DNA of 64,000 nt from Agarilytica rhodophyticola (GCF_002157225.2 NZ_CP020038.1:3936501-4000500), one strand, 5' to 3'. Counted from the stretch's first letter, positions 26,622 to 38,753 are shown. Translations and numbers: made by a program. Notes: generated by a model from the sequence alone, not told the origin.

Positions 26622-27665
26622 TTAATGATCCTGACTAATGGTCATTCTATATTCACCCGGAGTCTGTCCTGTCCATTTTTTAAAGGAACGAAAAAAAGCA
26701 CTGGGCTCATCAAAGCCGAGCATTTCAGCAATATCATTATTAGAGAGGTCTAAGCAGCCTAAGTAATGGAAAGCGGCTTCCATTCGGCATTCATCTTTCA
26801 ATTTCTGATAAGAAGTGTCATCTTTTTGCAGTTGCCGCCTTAAGGTTGTTACCGATACATTGAGCTGAGAAGCAACAGCTTCGGCCGACGGCATATTGCC
26901 GCTGACATCCCGTTTTAATATGTTTCTCACTTTATCCGCAGTACTAACATGAGTGGGGTCTTCGGTTACCAAGTGATAAGGTGCCGTGCGCAAAAACGAC
27001 ATCAAACTCGATTCATTTTGCACAATAGGATAATCCAAGTACTTAACATCATAACTAATTGAATTGGTTGGCGCTGCATATTCAAAATATTCGACTTTCG
27101 GCAACACAAGAGGAATACTCTCACGCTCTTTTGAAAAAGTTACCGTTGCTTTACGGATTGGAATTTCCATACCAATAAGCCATTCAGACAAACGGTGCCA
27201 CGTAATCATCGAAGCAACTAACGTCTCTGATTCCGCCTCGTCCACTTTTTTAGCGAATTCTTGCTCAGACATTGTCCGCGAAGGAGCCAGTGACAGGTTG
27301 GCTAATTCTTCATTAGCTTGCAATAGGTAACGCACCTGCAGGCCACGACAAACTTCTGCAAACTCTCCTGCTCGAACAATGGCTTGGCGTAAATTTGAGC
27401 AGTTTAATAACGTTAAGCACATCAAACGAAATGCCCCCAGCGGCACCTTGCCATCGGCGAAGATACCAAACCACTCATTCTGCGTAGAACGCATTACTAG
27501 CTGATAAATTTCACCATATTTAAGGGCAGGAATTTCATTGTTTTGCTCAAAGTAGCTTGCATCTAATTGTAACTTATCCAGCAGATCATCTACTTTACAA
27601 CCTGCCTTATGCGCCTGATCTAGTAAACGCGCTGCGTAATGGATAGGAAGCATGGATTGCTTCAT
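26622..27665 (-). CDS. AraC-family transcriptional regulator (OruR-type)
   Basis: About 347 residues from ATG 27665, which has AGGAGA 6 bases upstream. The N-terminal 200 residues match the AraC_N/arabinose-binding-like domain of the OruR/ArgR-like group. The C-terminal 90 residues hold two helix-turn-helix motifs: AVASQLNVSVTTLRRQLQKD and IAEMLGFDEPSAFFRSFKKW, ending in the GxTPGEYR motif. Such regulators usually activate catabolic genes in response to a small molecule, and fatty-acid metabolism genes lie next to it. Its ATG overlaps the stop of a small membrane-protein gene (ATGA), so the two are translationally coupled. Confidence 0.9.
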   Translation of the reverse strand: MKQSMLPIHYAARLLDQAHKAGCKVDDLLDKLQLDASYFEQNNEIPALKYGEIYQLVMRSTQNEWFGIFADGKVPLGAFRLMCLTLLNCSNLRQAIVRAGEFAEVCRGLQVRYLLQANEELANLSLAPSRTMSEQEFAKKVDEAESETLVASMITWHRLSEWLIGMEIPIRKATVTFSKERESIPLVLPKVEYFEYAAPTNSISYDVKYLDYPIVQNESSLMSFLRTAPYHLVTEDPTHVSTADKVRNILKRDVSGNMPSAEAVASQLNVSVTTLRRQLQKDDTSYQKLKDECRMEAAFHYLGCLDLSNNDIAEMLGFDEPSAFFRSFKKWTGQTPGEYRMTISQDH

Positions 27666-27880
27666 CGATCTCTCCTGTCTGAAAGCCAACGACTAATAAG
27701 TGCGATCGGAGCGGCAATCACAATAATGGCTCCGATTAGAATAAAGCATATCAGGGCGAACTTGATCACGCTCTCGACGGGTAATCCAAAACGGGTGATC
27801 ATCATCCAAATCGAAAAAGCACACGCGAGAAGAGTTATGATTACATTGTATCGTCGCTGAAAACGTATTTTTATCTTCAA
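27662..27880 (-). CDS. Small two-helix membrane protein coupled to the AraC regulator
   Basis: 72 residues from a TTG start. A basic N-terminus (KIKIRFQRRY) is followed by two hydrophobic helices, at about 12-30 and 38-62, and a basic C-terminus ending RWLSDRRDR. I do not recognise the family. The TGA stop overlaps the ATG of the regulator in an ATGA junction, so it is probably a genuine gene of the same operon, perhaps a sensor or membrane tether for the regulator. Confidence 0.6.
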   Translation of the reverse strand: MKIKIRFQRRYNVIITLLACAFSIWMMITRFGLPVESVIKFALICFILIGAIIVIAAPIALISRWLSDRRDR

Positions 27881-28086
27881 TTCACACCTAGTTTATTATT
27901 TTATTAATACAGCACTAATTCAGGCACTATACATGATTAATGCATGGCATGATGAATACATGACATGATGAATCGCTGCTTGGCTGGTCATTACCCAACC
28001 ACATTCTACCAGGTGATAGAAACACCAAAGGGCCTTAACGAATAAAGCCGTTGCCTAGGGTGGCGCTGCAACACCCCAAAATAAAA

Positions 28087-28509
28087 CTACAAAAAACTTT
28101 TCTCTTGCGTCCACTCACAATGGATTTGCTGCTGTCCAGCACCCGGGCTATGACCATCAGACTTACTTTCCCATGTAAACGTGTGTATGCCAGAAAGCTC
28201 AGTCTCCAAGTGCACTACAGCTGAAACCCAGTACATTTTATCTAGCAATGCCTCAAATTTTTTCATCCACGCCGACCACTCATATTCGATCGCCTTATAG
28301 GAAGCACCAAAATGCATAACTTCAGTGAGATAGCTTTCGCCATACACTTCTACTCTTGGCAATGAAAACATCTCCCGACATAAATACGGCCATTGCTCAG
28401 CCGAAGGCAAGGTCATCATCGCTTCTCGATTAGAGCGCCTGCGTTCAGAATCCAGCTCGTTGCCAACAACATCTTTAATGCAGCCATATACTATTGATTC
28501 TTGATCCAT
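28087..28509 (-). CDS. Protein of unknown function
   Basis: 140 residues, soluble, Trp- and Glu-rich, with no motif I can name. The start MDQESIVYGCIKDVVGNE is a plausible N-terminus. The shape (one alpha/beta domain and many aromatic residues) is like that of small immunity-type proteins, but no toxin gene is adjacent. It lies 52 bases after the SLT-like lipoprotein gene on the same strand and may be the last gene of that transcript. Confidence 0.5.
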   Translation of the reverse strand: MDQESIVYGCIKDVVGNELDSERRRSNREAMMTLPSAEQWPYLCREMFSLPRVEVYGESYLTEVMHFGASYKAIEYEWSAWMKKFEALLDKMYWVSAVVHLETELSGIHTFTWESKSDGHSPGAGQQQIHCEWTQEKSFL

Positions 28510-28561
28510 ACTCTATGTATTTCTCTATTGTAAGCTCTGTACTAGAAGCACCTATGAAAGA

Positions 28562-31242
<2,681 letters not shown>

Positions 31243-32397
31243 TTATGCTCGTGTTAGTTTTTTCTTGCGCTCATACTCAATTACCCGCTGGCGGCCATGC
31301 TCAACGGTTTGGCTCGTCATAACACTGCGATTTTCATCTTTCAGTTCACCGTCTAATTGATCCGCGATAAAACGTGCGGTTTGCGCTAAATCATTATAAG
31401 CAGCTAAGCTTTCGCCGACTACAGGTAAGCTCAAAAACAAGCTCACGCCGGGTGTTTCAAAATCGTTCATGGTGGCAAGATTAAACGTTCCAGGTACTAC
31501 CATGTTGGCCAAACTGTATAAAATTGGTGCATCACCATCGTTATTGTGATGGCGATGAAAGATATTCATGTCGCCGAATTTCAAACCAGCTTCCATCAGC
31601 GTCGCCAACAAATCTGCGCCGCTAAAGCGAGTGCCAGGCTTCGCCATCACATTCATAATTAGCACTTCATCAGGCTCATGGTAATCTGCACTCTCGGCAG
31701 AGTCCTGTCCCCCGCTATGGCTGGAAGCATCCTGTTCAACCTGCTGGCTTGTATCGCTTGAATACGGCTGTTCAGGCTGATCGTATGAACTTTCACTTGT
31801 GGATACAGTGCCCAGATTGGGCTCCGGTGGAATTTGCGCGTCATCTAAACCTTCAAGTGAGCCGATCTTAGGCGCATGGGCGCCATCTATGTCATGAAAA
31901 CCTACATTATCACCGGACTGCTGGCTCTGTGCGCTAGCGTCCGTTGCTGAAGGTGTATCGACTGATACACTTGATGAAGCATCCTCCCGCTCCATAATCT
32001 CTTCAACATAGTGATTTTCGTCGGCATTCTCATCACTTGCCTCAACACTCTCAACCGAGTCCATTAGCATAGGCACTGAGGTTTCTAAATTGAGCGATAC
32101 TTGCTCAGGAATACGCTGGGGCGTTTTGCCTACTGTGCGACCACTTTCAAAGGTTTGACGCACCGACTCATTCAAATGGAGTGCGTCTTCTTCGTCGCGA
32201 TAACTGACAATGCGGGCACCACCAGAAGGAAATTCACTACTGGATGTAGGTGCCACGGAATCGAGTTCCGCATCAGCTTTTTGTGCATTTTTGGATAAGC
32301 GGATGTTTTCCCGTCGAGACAGACGCATACGTCGCACACCGTCAAGCACAATGGCGATAATCAGCAATACAATAATAACGGTTAACCAGTCTTTCAC
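31243..32397 (-). CDS. zipA: Cell division protein ZipA
   Basis: 384 residues (E. coli 328). ZipA tethers FtsZ to the inner membrane in the divisome. The N-terminal helix (about 5-22) is followed by a basic patch (RRMRLSRRE), a long Ser/Asp/Glu/Gln-rich unstructured linker (about 40-245), and the C-terminal FtsZ-binding domain (about 250-375) with LIMNVMAKPGTRFSG and a MNDFETPGVSLFLSLP segment. The start is GTG with GGGAG just upstream. It sits between smc and ligA. Confidence 0.95.
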   Translation of the reverse strand: MKDWLTVIIVLLIIAIVLDGVRRMRLSRRENIRLSKNAQKADAELDSVAPTSSSEFPSGGARIVSYRDEEDALHLNESVRQTFESGRTVGKTPQRIPEQVSLNLETSVPMLMDSVESVEASDENADENHYVEEIMEREDASSSVSVDTPSATDASAQSQQSGDNVGFHDIDGAHAPKIGSLEGLDDAQIPPEPNLGTVSTSESSYDQPEQPYSSDTSQQVEQDASSHSGGQDSAESADYHEPDEVLIMNVMAKPGTRFSGADLLATLMEAGLKFGDMNIFHRHHNNDGDAPILYSLANMVVPGTFNLATMNDFETPGVSLFLSLPVVGESLAAYNDLAQTARFIADQLDGELKDENRSVMTSQTVEHGRQRVIEYERKKKLTRA

Positions 32398-32488
32398 TTA
32401 GCTCCCTCCAGCACTGAATGTGAAACTATGACCTTCCAAAACATGAGCTTTAAAACATAACCTTTTAAAAACATGCATAGTCGGCCCA

Positions 32489-35400
32489 TTAAGACGCAGC
32501 AAGCTCCGCAGCCTCGTCGACATCCACCGTTACCATGCGAGAAACACCAGGTTCATGCATGGTAACTCCGAGTAATTGATGCGCCATCTCCATCGCGATT
32601 TTATTATGTGTAATATAAATAAACTGTACCTGAGCCGACATTTCTTCAACAATTCGAGCATATCGACCAACGTTAGCATCATCCAACGGCGCATCCACCT
32701 CATCGAGCATACAAAATGGCGCCGGATTGAGACGAAATATTGAGAAAACCAATGCGATTGCGGTGAGCGCTTTTTCTCCCCCTGAAAGCAAATGTATCGT
32801 ACTGTTCTTCTTGCCTGGTGGCCGCGCCATAATGGCGATACCGGTATCGAGCAAATCCTCCCCAGTCAATTCTAAATAAGCATGACCGCCACCAAATACT
32901 TTCGGAAACAGCTCCTGCAAGCCGGAATTCACTTGGTCAAAAGTTTCTTTAAAACGGGTGCGAGTTTCGCGATCAATCTTCTTAATTGCCCCTTCTAAGG
33001 TTTCCAAAGCCTCTTGTAAATCTTCATTTTGTGCATCGAGATAGTTCTTGCGCTCAGATTCGGTCTTAAATTCATCAATCGCGGCTAAGTTAATTGCTCC
33101 CAAGCGACTAATACGATTACCAACCTTTTCCAGCTCGCTCTCCATTTCCTTCTCGTCGGCGTCTTCTTCTAAGGTTTGTGCAATATTATCAATATCAAGA
33201 TCTTCTTCCGCTTGCTGCTGCTTGAGACTTTCCCGTTGCACATCCAGTGCCTGTGCATCAAGGCGTGCGCTTTCCAAATTAGAACGCAAACCCGCTAGCA
33301 CCTGCTCCACCTGAGAACGCTTTTTCTCAGCTTCGCGCAAAGCACTTTCAGATTCTTCCATGGTTCGCCTAGCATCTGTTAACTGTTGTTCAACCGAGAT
33401 ACGTTTCTCCAAACATGCTTCTAACTCCATTTGATGCTCAGTAGCAGGTTCTTGGCTATCAGCCAATGCCAGACTTAAGGTCTCGCGGCGTTCTTCCATA
33501 CGTTGCATCTGCTCATGTAAGCGGCTGATGCCCTGGCGAATAGACTCAAGCTGCGTCTTAACCGATTGATGTTGCATAGCCAAAGCATGAGCGCGATCTT
33601 TATCATGCCGCGCCCGCTGGCGCGCCCCATCAAGGCTGCTGCGTATATTATCCCGCTGCCCTAACAACTTTTCCCGTTCTTCTGTGTCGGCCTCCATACC
33701 CGTAATCGCCTCTTGCAACTTGGCACGAGCGTCCACTAAATTTTCGCTCTCAATATCCAACTGTTGCTTGGCCTCCAGAATATCTCGCTCAGCTCGCTCG
33801 CGACCTTCGAGCACCTGCTCTACCTTGGCTTTTTTGGAACTCAACTGGGCTTGCAACTCACCATGTTTACGACGTAGATCATCAGATTCACGCCGACTGG
33901 ATTCACGACTGCTTTCTGCATCTTGCAAATGTCGTTTGGCATCTTCGATTTTGAGAGACAAGTCTTCAATCTGCATCTCAAGCTCAGAGATACTTTCGGT
34001 GAGGCTTTCAATTTCATCTTTACGGGCAATAATACCGCTGTTTTGATCATCGCCCTTAATCACTTTGATCCAATTGGCTCCCAGCCAGATGCCTTCTTTC
34101 GTTACCAGCGACTCTCCCGCCTGCAGCTGACTGCGACGCGCCAGCGCTTCTGGTAAGGATTCCACAGCGTAGACACCCGCCATTAAATGGCTTAAGTCCA
34201 TATCACAACTGACTTTGCTGATTAACGCATCAGGTTTGCGCTCGCCGTTGCCACCTTTGCCAGTGTCAAGCACCATCAGCTCGCCAGATTTTAAATCAGC
34301 TAAAGAGTCACTAAATGCTTCAAATGAGGTGTCACTGAAGACCGCCTGTAAAGAATTACCCAGTACAGCCTCTGCCGCTGTATCCCAACCGTCGGCGACG
34401 GATATTTTCTCTGCAAGCTTAGGGTAATTCTCCAAACCCTGCGACTCCAACCACTCACTGACTGCGCCGGAACTTCCCCCTAAAGCTGCTTGTTGCAAGG
34501 CTTCCAGAGATGCCAATCGCCCTTTGGATTGCTGCAACTGGCCGCGTAAATGATCACGCTCGTCATTACAAGACTGCAGGAACTCTCTTTGTTCAGTGAC
34601 CTTAGCGGCATAGGTTTCGATCTGCTCGGCTTTGTCCTCCATCGATAAGGCCACTTCGGCTAGGGTTTCATCCAGCTCATCGATTTCGTCTTTAACATCG
34701 CCAACCACCAGCTCATCACACTCTTTTTGCAGCTTTTCGATACGCTCAATTACCCTTTGCTGAACCTGCTCTAGGTATTTAATACGCGATTGCTGCACTT
34801 CTGCTTGTTGACGAGGTTCTGCGGCTTTCTGGTTAAAGTGATCCCATTCTTGCTGCCATAAATGCATGGCTTCTTCAGCTTCAAGTAGAGATCCGCTGGA
34901 GTCCTCTTCAGCATCTTTGATCATTTCAAGTTCTGGCTCAATTTCTAGCAATTCAGCTTCCCAACCTTCCGCTTTGGCTTTGTCAGCAGCCAAATGCTCC
35001 TCAGCTTCGCTGCAATCGCGCAGCACCTGGTCAAGGTCAATTTTTAGCTGTCGCTCCCGCTCTTGAGCGTGTTGAATGGTTTGCTCTATACGAGCAATAT
35101 CGGAACCGATTGCATAGTAACGGCCTTGAACTTCGTTAAACTTATCACTGAGTTCTGAGTGCTCAGTGCGATGTTTTTCAATAGCAGAGCTGTGATGAAC
35201 CTGCTCGGTAACACTGGCTTCAACTGTTAGTTCTAACTCTTTAATGACCTTGTGTTTTTCTTCCGACTTCTTCTCTAGGGTTATATAGCGCAAAGCTTGT
35301 AGTTTAGATTTAAGTTCTCGCTCTAACTTTTTGAATTCACTATATTTTTCAGCCGCTTGCGCCTGCCTTTCTAGGCGTGATAATTGTCTTTCTAATTCAT

Positions 35401-35995
35401 CCCGAATATCCGTTAAACGCTCCAAGTTTTCACGTGTTCGATTCATCCGGTTTTCGGTATCTCGGCGACGCTCTTTATATTTGGAGATACCGGCGGCCTC
35501 TTCTATATAGACACGCAACTCTTCCGGTTTGGCTTCGATCAAACGAGAAATCATCCCCTGTTCGATAATGGCGTAACTTCTGGGGCCAAGGCCGGTCCCC
35601 AAAAAGATATCGGTAATATCCCGGCGACGGCACTTATTGCCATTAAGGTAGTAGAAATTTTGTGCTTCGCGAGTCACTTTCCTTTTGATGGCAATTTCAC
35701 TGTAACCGGCATATTCCCCCACCAACGAACCATCACTGTTATCAAAAATCAGCTCGATGGATGCCTGGCCAACAGGCTTACGACCACTAGAACCGTTAAA
35801 AATAACATCGGTCATAGCTTCGCCGCGCAAGTTTTTCGCAGACGACTCTCCCATTACCCAGCGCACGGCATCAATAATATTGGATTTTCCACAGCCATTT
35901 GGCCCCACCACCGCACTCAAGTTACTCGGAAAATGGACAGTAGTAGGATCGACAAAAGACTTAAAGCCGGCAAGCTTGATAGATTTCAACCGCAT
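32489..35995 (-). CDS. smc: Chromosome condensation ATPase SMC
   Basis: 1168 residues, standard for bacterial SMC. It compacts and segregates the chromosome as an SMC-ScpAB ring. The N-terminal head has Walker A GPNGCGKS (31-38). Two long coiled coils (about 165-500 and 665-1000) flank a hinge (about 515-640, with the SSGAVSEWLE...GAVYAVESL region). The C-terminal head has signature LSGGEKALTAIAL and Walker B CMLDEVDAPLDDAN. A canonical SMC instead of MukB places the organism outside the enteric/Vibrio group. scpA and scpB are not in the window. Confidence 0.98.
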   Translation of the reverse strand: MRLKSIKLAGFKSFVDPTTVHFPSNLSAVVGPNGCGKSNIIDAVRWVMGESSAKNLRGEAMTDVIFNGSSGRKPVGQASIELIFDNSDGSLVGEYAGYSEIAIKRKVTREAQNFYYLNGNKCRRRDITDIFLGTGLGPRSYAIIEQGMISRLIEAKPEELRVYIEEAAGISKYKERRRDTENRMNRTRENLERLTDIRDELERQLSRLERQAQAAEKYSEFKKLERELKSKLQALRYITLEKKSEEKHKVIKELELTVEASVTEQVHHSSAIEKHRTEHSELSDKFNEVQGRYYAIGSDIARIEQTIQHAQERERQLKIDLDQVLRDCSEAEEHLAADKAKAEGWEAELLEIEPELEMIKDAEEDSSGSLLEAEEAMHLWQQEWDHFNQKAAEPRQQAEVQQSRIKYLEQVQQRVIERIEKLQKECDELVVGDVKDEIDELDETLAEVALSMEDKAEQIETYAAKVTEQREFLQSCNDERDHLRGQLQQSKGRLASLEALQQAALGGSSGAVSEWLESQGLENYPKLAEKISVADGWDTAAEAVLGNSLQAVFSDTSFEAFSDSLADLKSGELMVLDTGKGGNGERKPDALISKVSCDMDLSHLMAGVYAVESLPEALARRSQLQAGESLVTKEGIWLGANWIKVIKGDDQNSGIIARKDEIESLTESISELEMQIEDLSLKIEDAKRHLQDAESSRESSRRESDDLRRKHGELQAQLSSKKAKVEQVLEGRERAERDILEAKQQLDIESENLVDARAKLQEAITGMEADTEEREKLLGQRDNIRSSLDGARQRARHDKDRAHALAMQHQSVKTQLESIRQGISRLHEQMQRMEERRETLSLALADSQEPATEHQMELEACLEKRISVEQQLTDARRTMEESESALREAEKKRSQVEQVLAGLRSNLESARLDAQALDVQRESLKQQQAEEDLDIDNIAQTLEEDADEKEMESELEKVGNRISRLGAINLAAIDEFKTESERKNYLDAQNEDLQEALETLEGAIKKIDRETRTRFKETFDQVNSGLQELFPKVFGGGHAYLELTGEDLLDTGIAIMARPPGKKNSTIHLLSGGEKALTAIALVFSIFRLNPAPFCMLDEVDAPLDDANVGRYARIVEEMSAQVQFIYITHNKIAMEMAHQLLGVTMHEPGVSRMVTVDVDEAAELAAS

Positions 35996-36440
35996 GTTTG
36001 TTGTTCGCTATTTCTCTTATATGTTCACAAATACCATAGGCGCAGAAGGCATTTAAACGATAAACACCTACACTCATCTATAAATATCAATGATTTCCCA
36101 GGAAGCGTTATTTATAAATATCTAGGGTCCGTTAGCATACAGAAACGCGCACCCTGCGCCCGTTCTGGCCATTACATTCTCGCGAGATTATTAATACCTG
36201 TTGATAGACAGCTACTAATTTAATCAATTTATACACCTAATACTCATCTAGGCGTAAAAAATGCGCGTTTTAATTAGGCATGCCAGATGCTGGCCCTGTT
36301 TATACTAAAAAGCTGCGATTCTACACATTTCATAGCAACGAAGCACGTGAAAATGCGCGCCGAATTTGAACCACAGTCACAACCTGTTATCCCCACTCCT
36401 TTTTATGACTGTAGTATTATCCAGCGCAGATGCAAACCTT
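35996..36440. promoter_or_regulatory. Intergenic region upstream of smc
   Basis: 445 AT-rich bases between ccmI and smc, both on the minus strand. It should hold the promoter for the smc-zipA-ligA operon and the end of the ccmI transcript. A TTATAAATATC-like string occurs twice (about 36078 and 36109). No coding frame was accepted. Confidence 0.4.
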
Positions 36441-37706
36441 TTATTTCTCTGGAATTTTTTCGCTTATTTTTAAATCAATAGGCGTATTTTGACTGGCGAC
36501 AATTACAGGGCCAAAAGCGGCCTGCCAATCGCCGGGTTGAGAGATAGCGCTGCCCGTTGAAGAAATACGAGCAACCACTTCTACTTGAGGAAAGCTGGCC
36601 AAATCCATGCCTTGGGTCATCGACATTGATTGATCCAATTTAACTTCCAATGGCAAATCCGACACCTTCACTTTTTGAATAGCTAAAGGCATACGCGGCC
36701 CTTGCCAAGCACGGGCATAGACAAATACAAAATCGTCATCGCTCACCTGAACATTTTGTTTGTCTACCGAAACTTTAACATGTAAAGCAGGTGCAGTTGT
36801 TTCTGTATTCTGCGCCACTTGTTGCGTATCACCCGTTTTATCTAGAGCCAATTTTGCCCGTGCAATGCCGCCGGTTAGCGCCCGTGCCGCTGCTGATTGG
36901 GGGTCCAATTGCACAAGTGCACGCTGCCAAAAATCCATGGCATTTTTATAATTACCTGTTTGATAAGCATCGATACCAGCTAAACCCAAAGCTGTTGGCA
37001 TATTCGGCGCAGCTGCCAATGCAGCTTTGGTATGCTCGCGCACTTCGGGTGTAATGGTATTGCCTGCACGTAAAAATAAAGCTTGGGCCAACTCCGCTTG
37101 AACCTTGGGTGCATTCGGTTGAATATTTAACACCTCACGAAAAGCACGAACACCCTCTTCATAAATGCCTTGTTCTATTGATACAGTGGCTAATAAATAC
37201 CAATTCTGTGCATTTTCAGGCTTTTCATTAACCCGGTCTTGCAAGGCTAAAATTAATTCATTGGCCCGCTCTTTTGATACTTCAGGTGTTTCCCCACCAC
37301 GATTGATTGCCAGCTGATAAATTTCCCAATCTTTTTTCGAACCCAATGAGGAGTATAAAATCAAACTTAAAATAGGTAGTGCCAACACCAGCGACAAAAC
37401 AGGTATGCGACTTTTAAAAGAAGACACCACAGGACGCTCACTGTCATCCAAAGCCATATGGTTTTCTTCTATAAGTGTTTTTTCCAAATCCCTCTTTAAA
37501 CCTGTCATTTCCGCTTCGCTGATTTCACCACGATTATAGGTTTGCTCTAGTTCAGCGAAATGCCCTTCAAAAACTTCTGTATTAGTTTCTGTCCGCGCAT
37601 TTGCACGTAAATCTTTTTTATATTTCTTGGCGACAAAAATAGCTGGCCATACAATAAATATCGCCGCCAAAATATTGATTAATATATAAACCTGCCAAAA
37701 TTCCAT
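36441..37706 (-). CDS. ccmI: Cytochrome c maturation protein CcmI
   Basis: 421 residues. Two membrane helices (about 5-25 and 98-118) frame a cytoplasmic loop with the EISEAEM-type helix, as in CcmI/CycH. TPR-like repeats follow in the periplasm (about 155-285), and a C-terminal beta domain (about 305-415) with FVFVYARAWQGPRMPLAIQ is typical of gammaproteobacterial CcmI. CcmI holds apocytochrome c for haem ligation. It lies 26 bases after ccmH. ccmA to ccmG are not here, so this pair is split off from the main cluster. Confidence 0.93.
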   Translation of the reverse strand: MEFWQVYILINILAAIFIVWPAIFVAKKYKKDLRANARTETNTEVFEGHFAELEQTYNRGEISEAEMTGLKRDLEKTLIEENHMALDDSERPVVSSFKSRIPVLSLVLALPILSLILYSSLGSKKDWEIYQLAINRGGETPEVSKERANELILALQDRVNEKPENAQNWYLLATVSIEQGIYEEGVRAFREVLNIQPNAPKVQAELAQALFLRAGNTITPEVREHTKAALAAAPNMPTALGLAGIDAYQTGNYKNAMDFWQRALVQLDPQSAAARALTGGIARAKLALDKTGDTQQVAQNTETTAPALHVKVSVDKQNVQVSDDDFVFVYARAWQGPRMPLAIQKVKVSDLPLEVKLDQSMSMTQGMDLASFPQVEVVARISSTGSAISQPGDWQAAFGPVIVASQNTPIDLKISEKIPEK

Positions 37707-37732
37707 AAATACTCTTTATGTTAAATTAAGTC

Positions 37733-38224
37733 TTATGTGTCAGCCTTTTCATCATCCGAGGGAGTGGATTCAGACAAAAAGTCGCTATTAGTTGAATCGT
37801 CTTCTATAGACCCAATCTCGTCATCCTCGTTCATGCGAGATCGTTTAAAAATAATCACACCAAAAATACACATGCCCAAAATCAGCATTAGCACTGGGCC
37901 TGCCCAAAGTACAATGGTATTTTTTTGCAAAGGTGGCTTGTACAAAATAAAATCACCGTATAGCGATACCATATACTCTTTAATCTCACTATCGGTTTTA
38001 CCTTCCTTTATTAAGCGCACAACTTCATCACGTAAATCTTCAGATATTTGAGAATTAGAGTCGATCAAGTTTTGATTCTGGCACTTTGGACATCTAAGTT
38101 CATAGGTTAGCTGCTGATAGCGCTCATGATCCCTCGGTGAATCAAATTCAACCACATCCACTGCCATACTGGGTAAGGCAGCACAAATTAAAGACAAAAG
38201 TAAGACACGAAAGTAGAAATTCAC
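37733..38224 (-). CDS. ccmH: Cytochrome c maturation protein CcmH/CcmL
   Basis: 163 residues. A signal peptide (about 1-21) precedes a helical domain with the redox motif CPKC in LRCPKCQNQNL, then ISEDLRDEVVRLI and the family hallmark YMVSLYGDFILYKPP, and a C-terminal membrane helix (about 105-127). CcmH reduces apocytochrome c thiols in the periplasm before haem attachment. The start is GTG with an AGGGGG site. It is the first gene of a two-gene unit with ccmI. Confidence 0.95.
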   Translation of the reverse strand: MNFYFRVLLLSLICAALPSMAVDVVEFDSPRDHERYQQLTYELRCPKCQNQNLIDSNSQISEDLRDEVVRLIKEGKTDSEIKEYMVSLYGDFILYKPPLQKNTIVLWAGPVLMLILGMCIFGVIIFKRSRMNEDDEIGSIEDDSTNSDFLSESTPSDDEKADT

Positions 38225-38321
38225 ACGTTCCCCCTAAGGTTTATCGGCATCCAGTATATCAGGCAGAAACATACCACCACTAGTTCAATACAAGTAGTTT
38301 TAAGATTCCGTGACAAAAGTG

Positions 38322-38349
38322 TTGACCAACAAGCGAATATCATTACAAT
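38322..38349 (+). promoter_or_regulatory. Promoter of the tRNA-Val/tRNA-Asp transcript
   Basis: TTGACC (38322-38327) and TACAAT (38344-38349) with a 16-base spacer, followed by a GC-rich GGCGAC discriminator, as in stringently controlled stable-RNA promoters. The tRNA-Val starts 22 bases after the -10. Confidence 0.7.
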
Positions 38350-38371
38350 GGCGACTTCTTTCTTGAGGTCT

Positions 38372-38447
38372 GGGTGGTTAGCTCAGTTGGTAGAGCGGCG
38401 CCCTTACAAGGCGTAGGTCACAGGTTCGACCCCTGTACCACCCACCA
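38372..38447 (+). tRNA. tRNA-Val (TAC)
   Basis: 76 bases including an encoded CCA. The acceptor pair GGGTGGT/ACCACCC, D arm GCTC/GAGC, anticodon loop CTTACAA (anticodon TAC) and T arm ACAGG-TTCGACC-CCTGT all form. It is the first of two tRNAs in one transcript. Confidence 0.97.
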
Positions 38448-38489
38448 CTTTAATAAAGTAGTGTAAAAGTGGAATCTCAAGAAATCTGC

Positions 38490-38566
38490 GGCCCGGTAGT
38501 TCAGTTGGTTAGAATGCCGGCCTGTCACGCCGGAGGTCGAGGGTTCAAGTCCCTTCCGGGTCGCCA
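38490..38566 (+). tRNA. tRNA-Asp (GTC)
   Basis: 77 bases including CCA. The acceptor stem GGCCCGG/CCGGGTC contains one G-U pair. The anticodon loop CTGTCAC gives anticodon GTC, and the T arm is GAGGG-TTCAAGT-CCCTT. A copy of its last 19 bases is repeated 182 bases downstream. Confidence 0.97.
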
Positions 38567-38573
38567 TACAAAT

Positions 38574-38609
38574 AAAAAACCCCAGGATCGAAAGATGCTG
38601 GGGTTTTTT
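38574..38609 (+). terminator. Intrinsic terminator of the tRNA operon
   Basis: ACCCCAG pairs with CTGGGGT around a GAAA-capped loop, and six T residues follow at 38604-38609. The upstream A-run makes it bidirectional. Confidence 0.9.
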
Positions 38610-38731
38610 ATTTGTATCATGTTTCTGTAACGAATCTGGACTCAATGCGCAGGGCTCACAAAATTGCAGGAAAGCAATTTTGCACAGCGCAGCTGCCCGG
38701 AGGGCGAGCGCCAAGGATGGCGCTCGTGAAT

Positions 38732-38750
38732 TCCCTTCCGGGTCGCCATA
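38732..38750 (+). repeat. Direct repeat of the tRNA-Asp 3' end (att-like or tRNA remnant)
   Basis: These 19 bases (TCCCTTCCGGGTCGCCATA) are identical to 38550-38568, which cover the 3' T-arm, acceptor and CCA of tRNA-Asp. Like the real tRNA, the copy is followed at once by a GAAA-looped terminator. No tRNA body precedes it. It is a relic of tandem tRNA genes or a site-specific integration scar. Confidence 0.7.
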
Positions 38751-38753
38751 TAC

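Noticed and set aside
35660-36223. 187-codon plus-strand frame across the smc start
   Set aside because: Antisense to the conserved SMC head domain; no family signal or ribosome site.
38418-38714. Minus-strand open frame over the tRNA genes with a RKGLEPSTSGVTGRHSNQLNYRAA segment
   Set aside because: It is the antisense of tRNA-Asp and its flanks; this string is a well-known false protein over tRNA genes.
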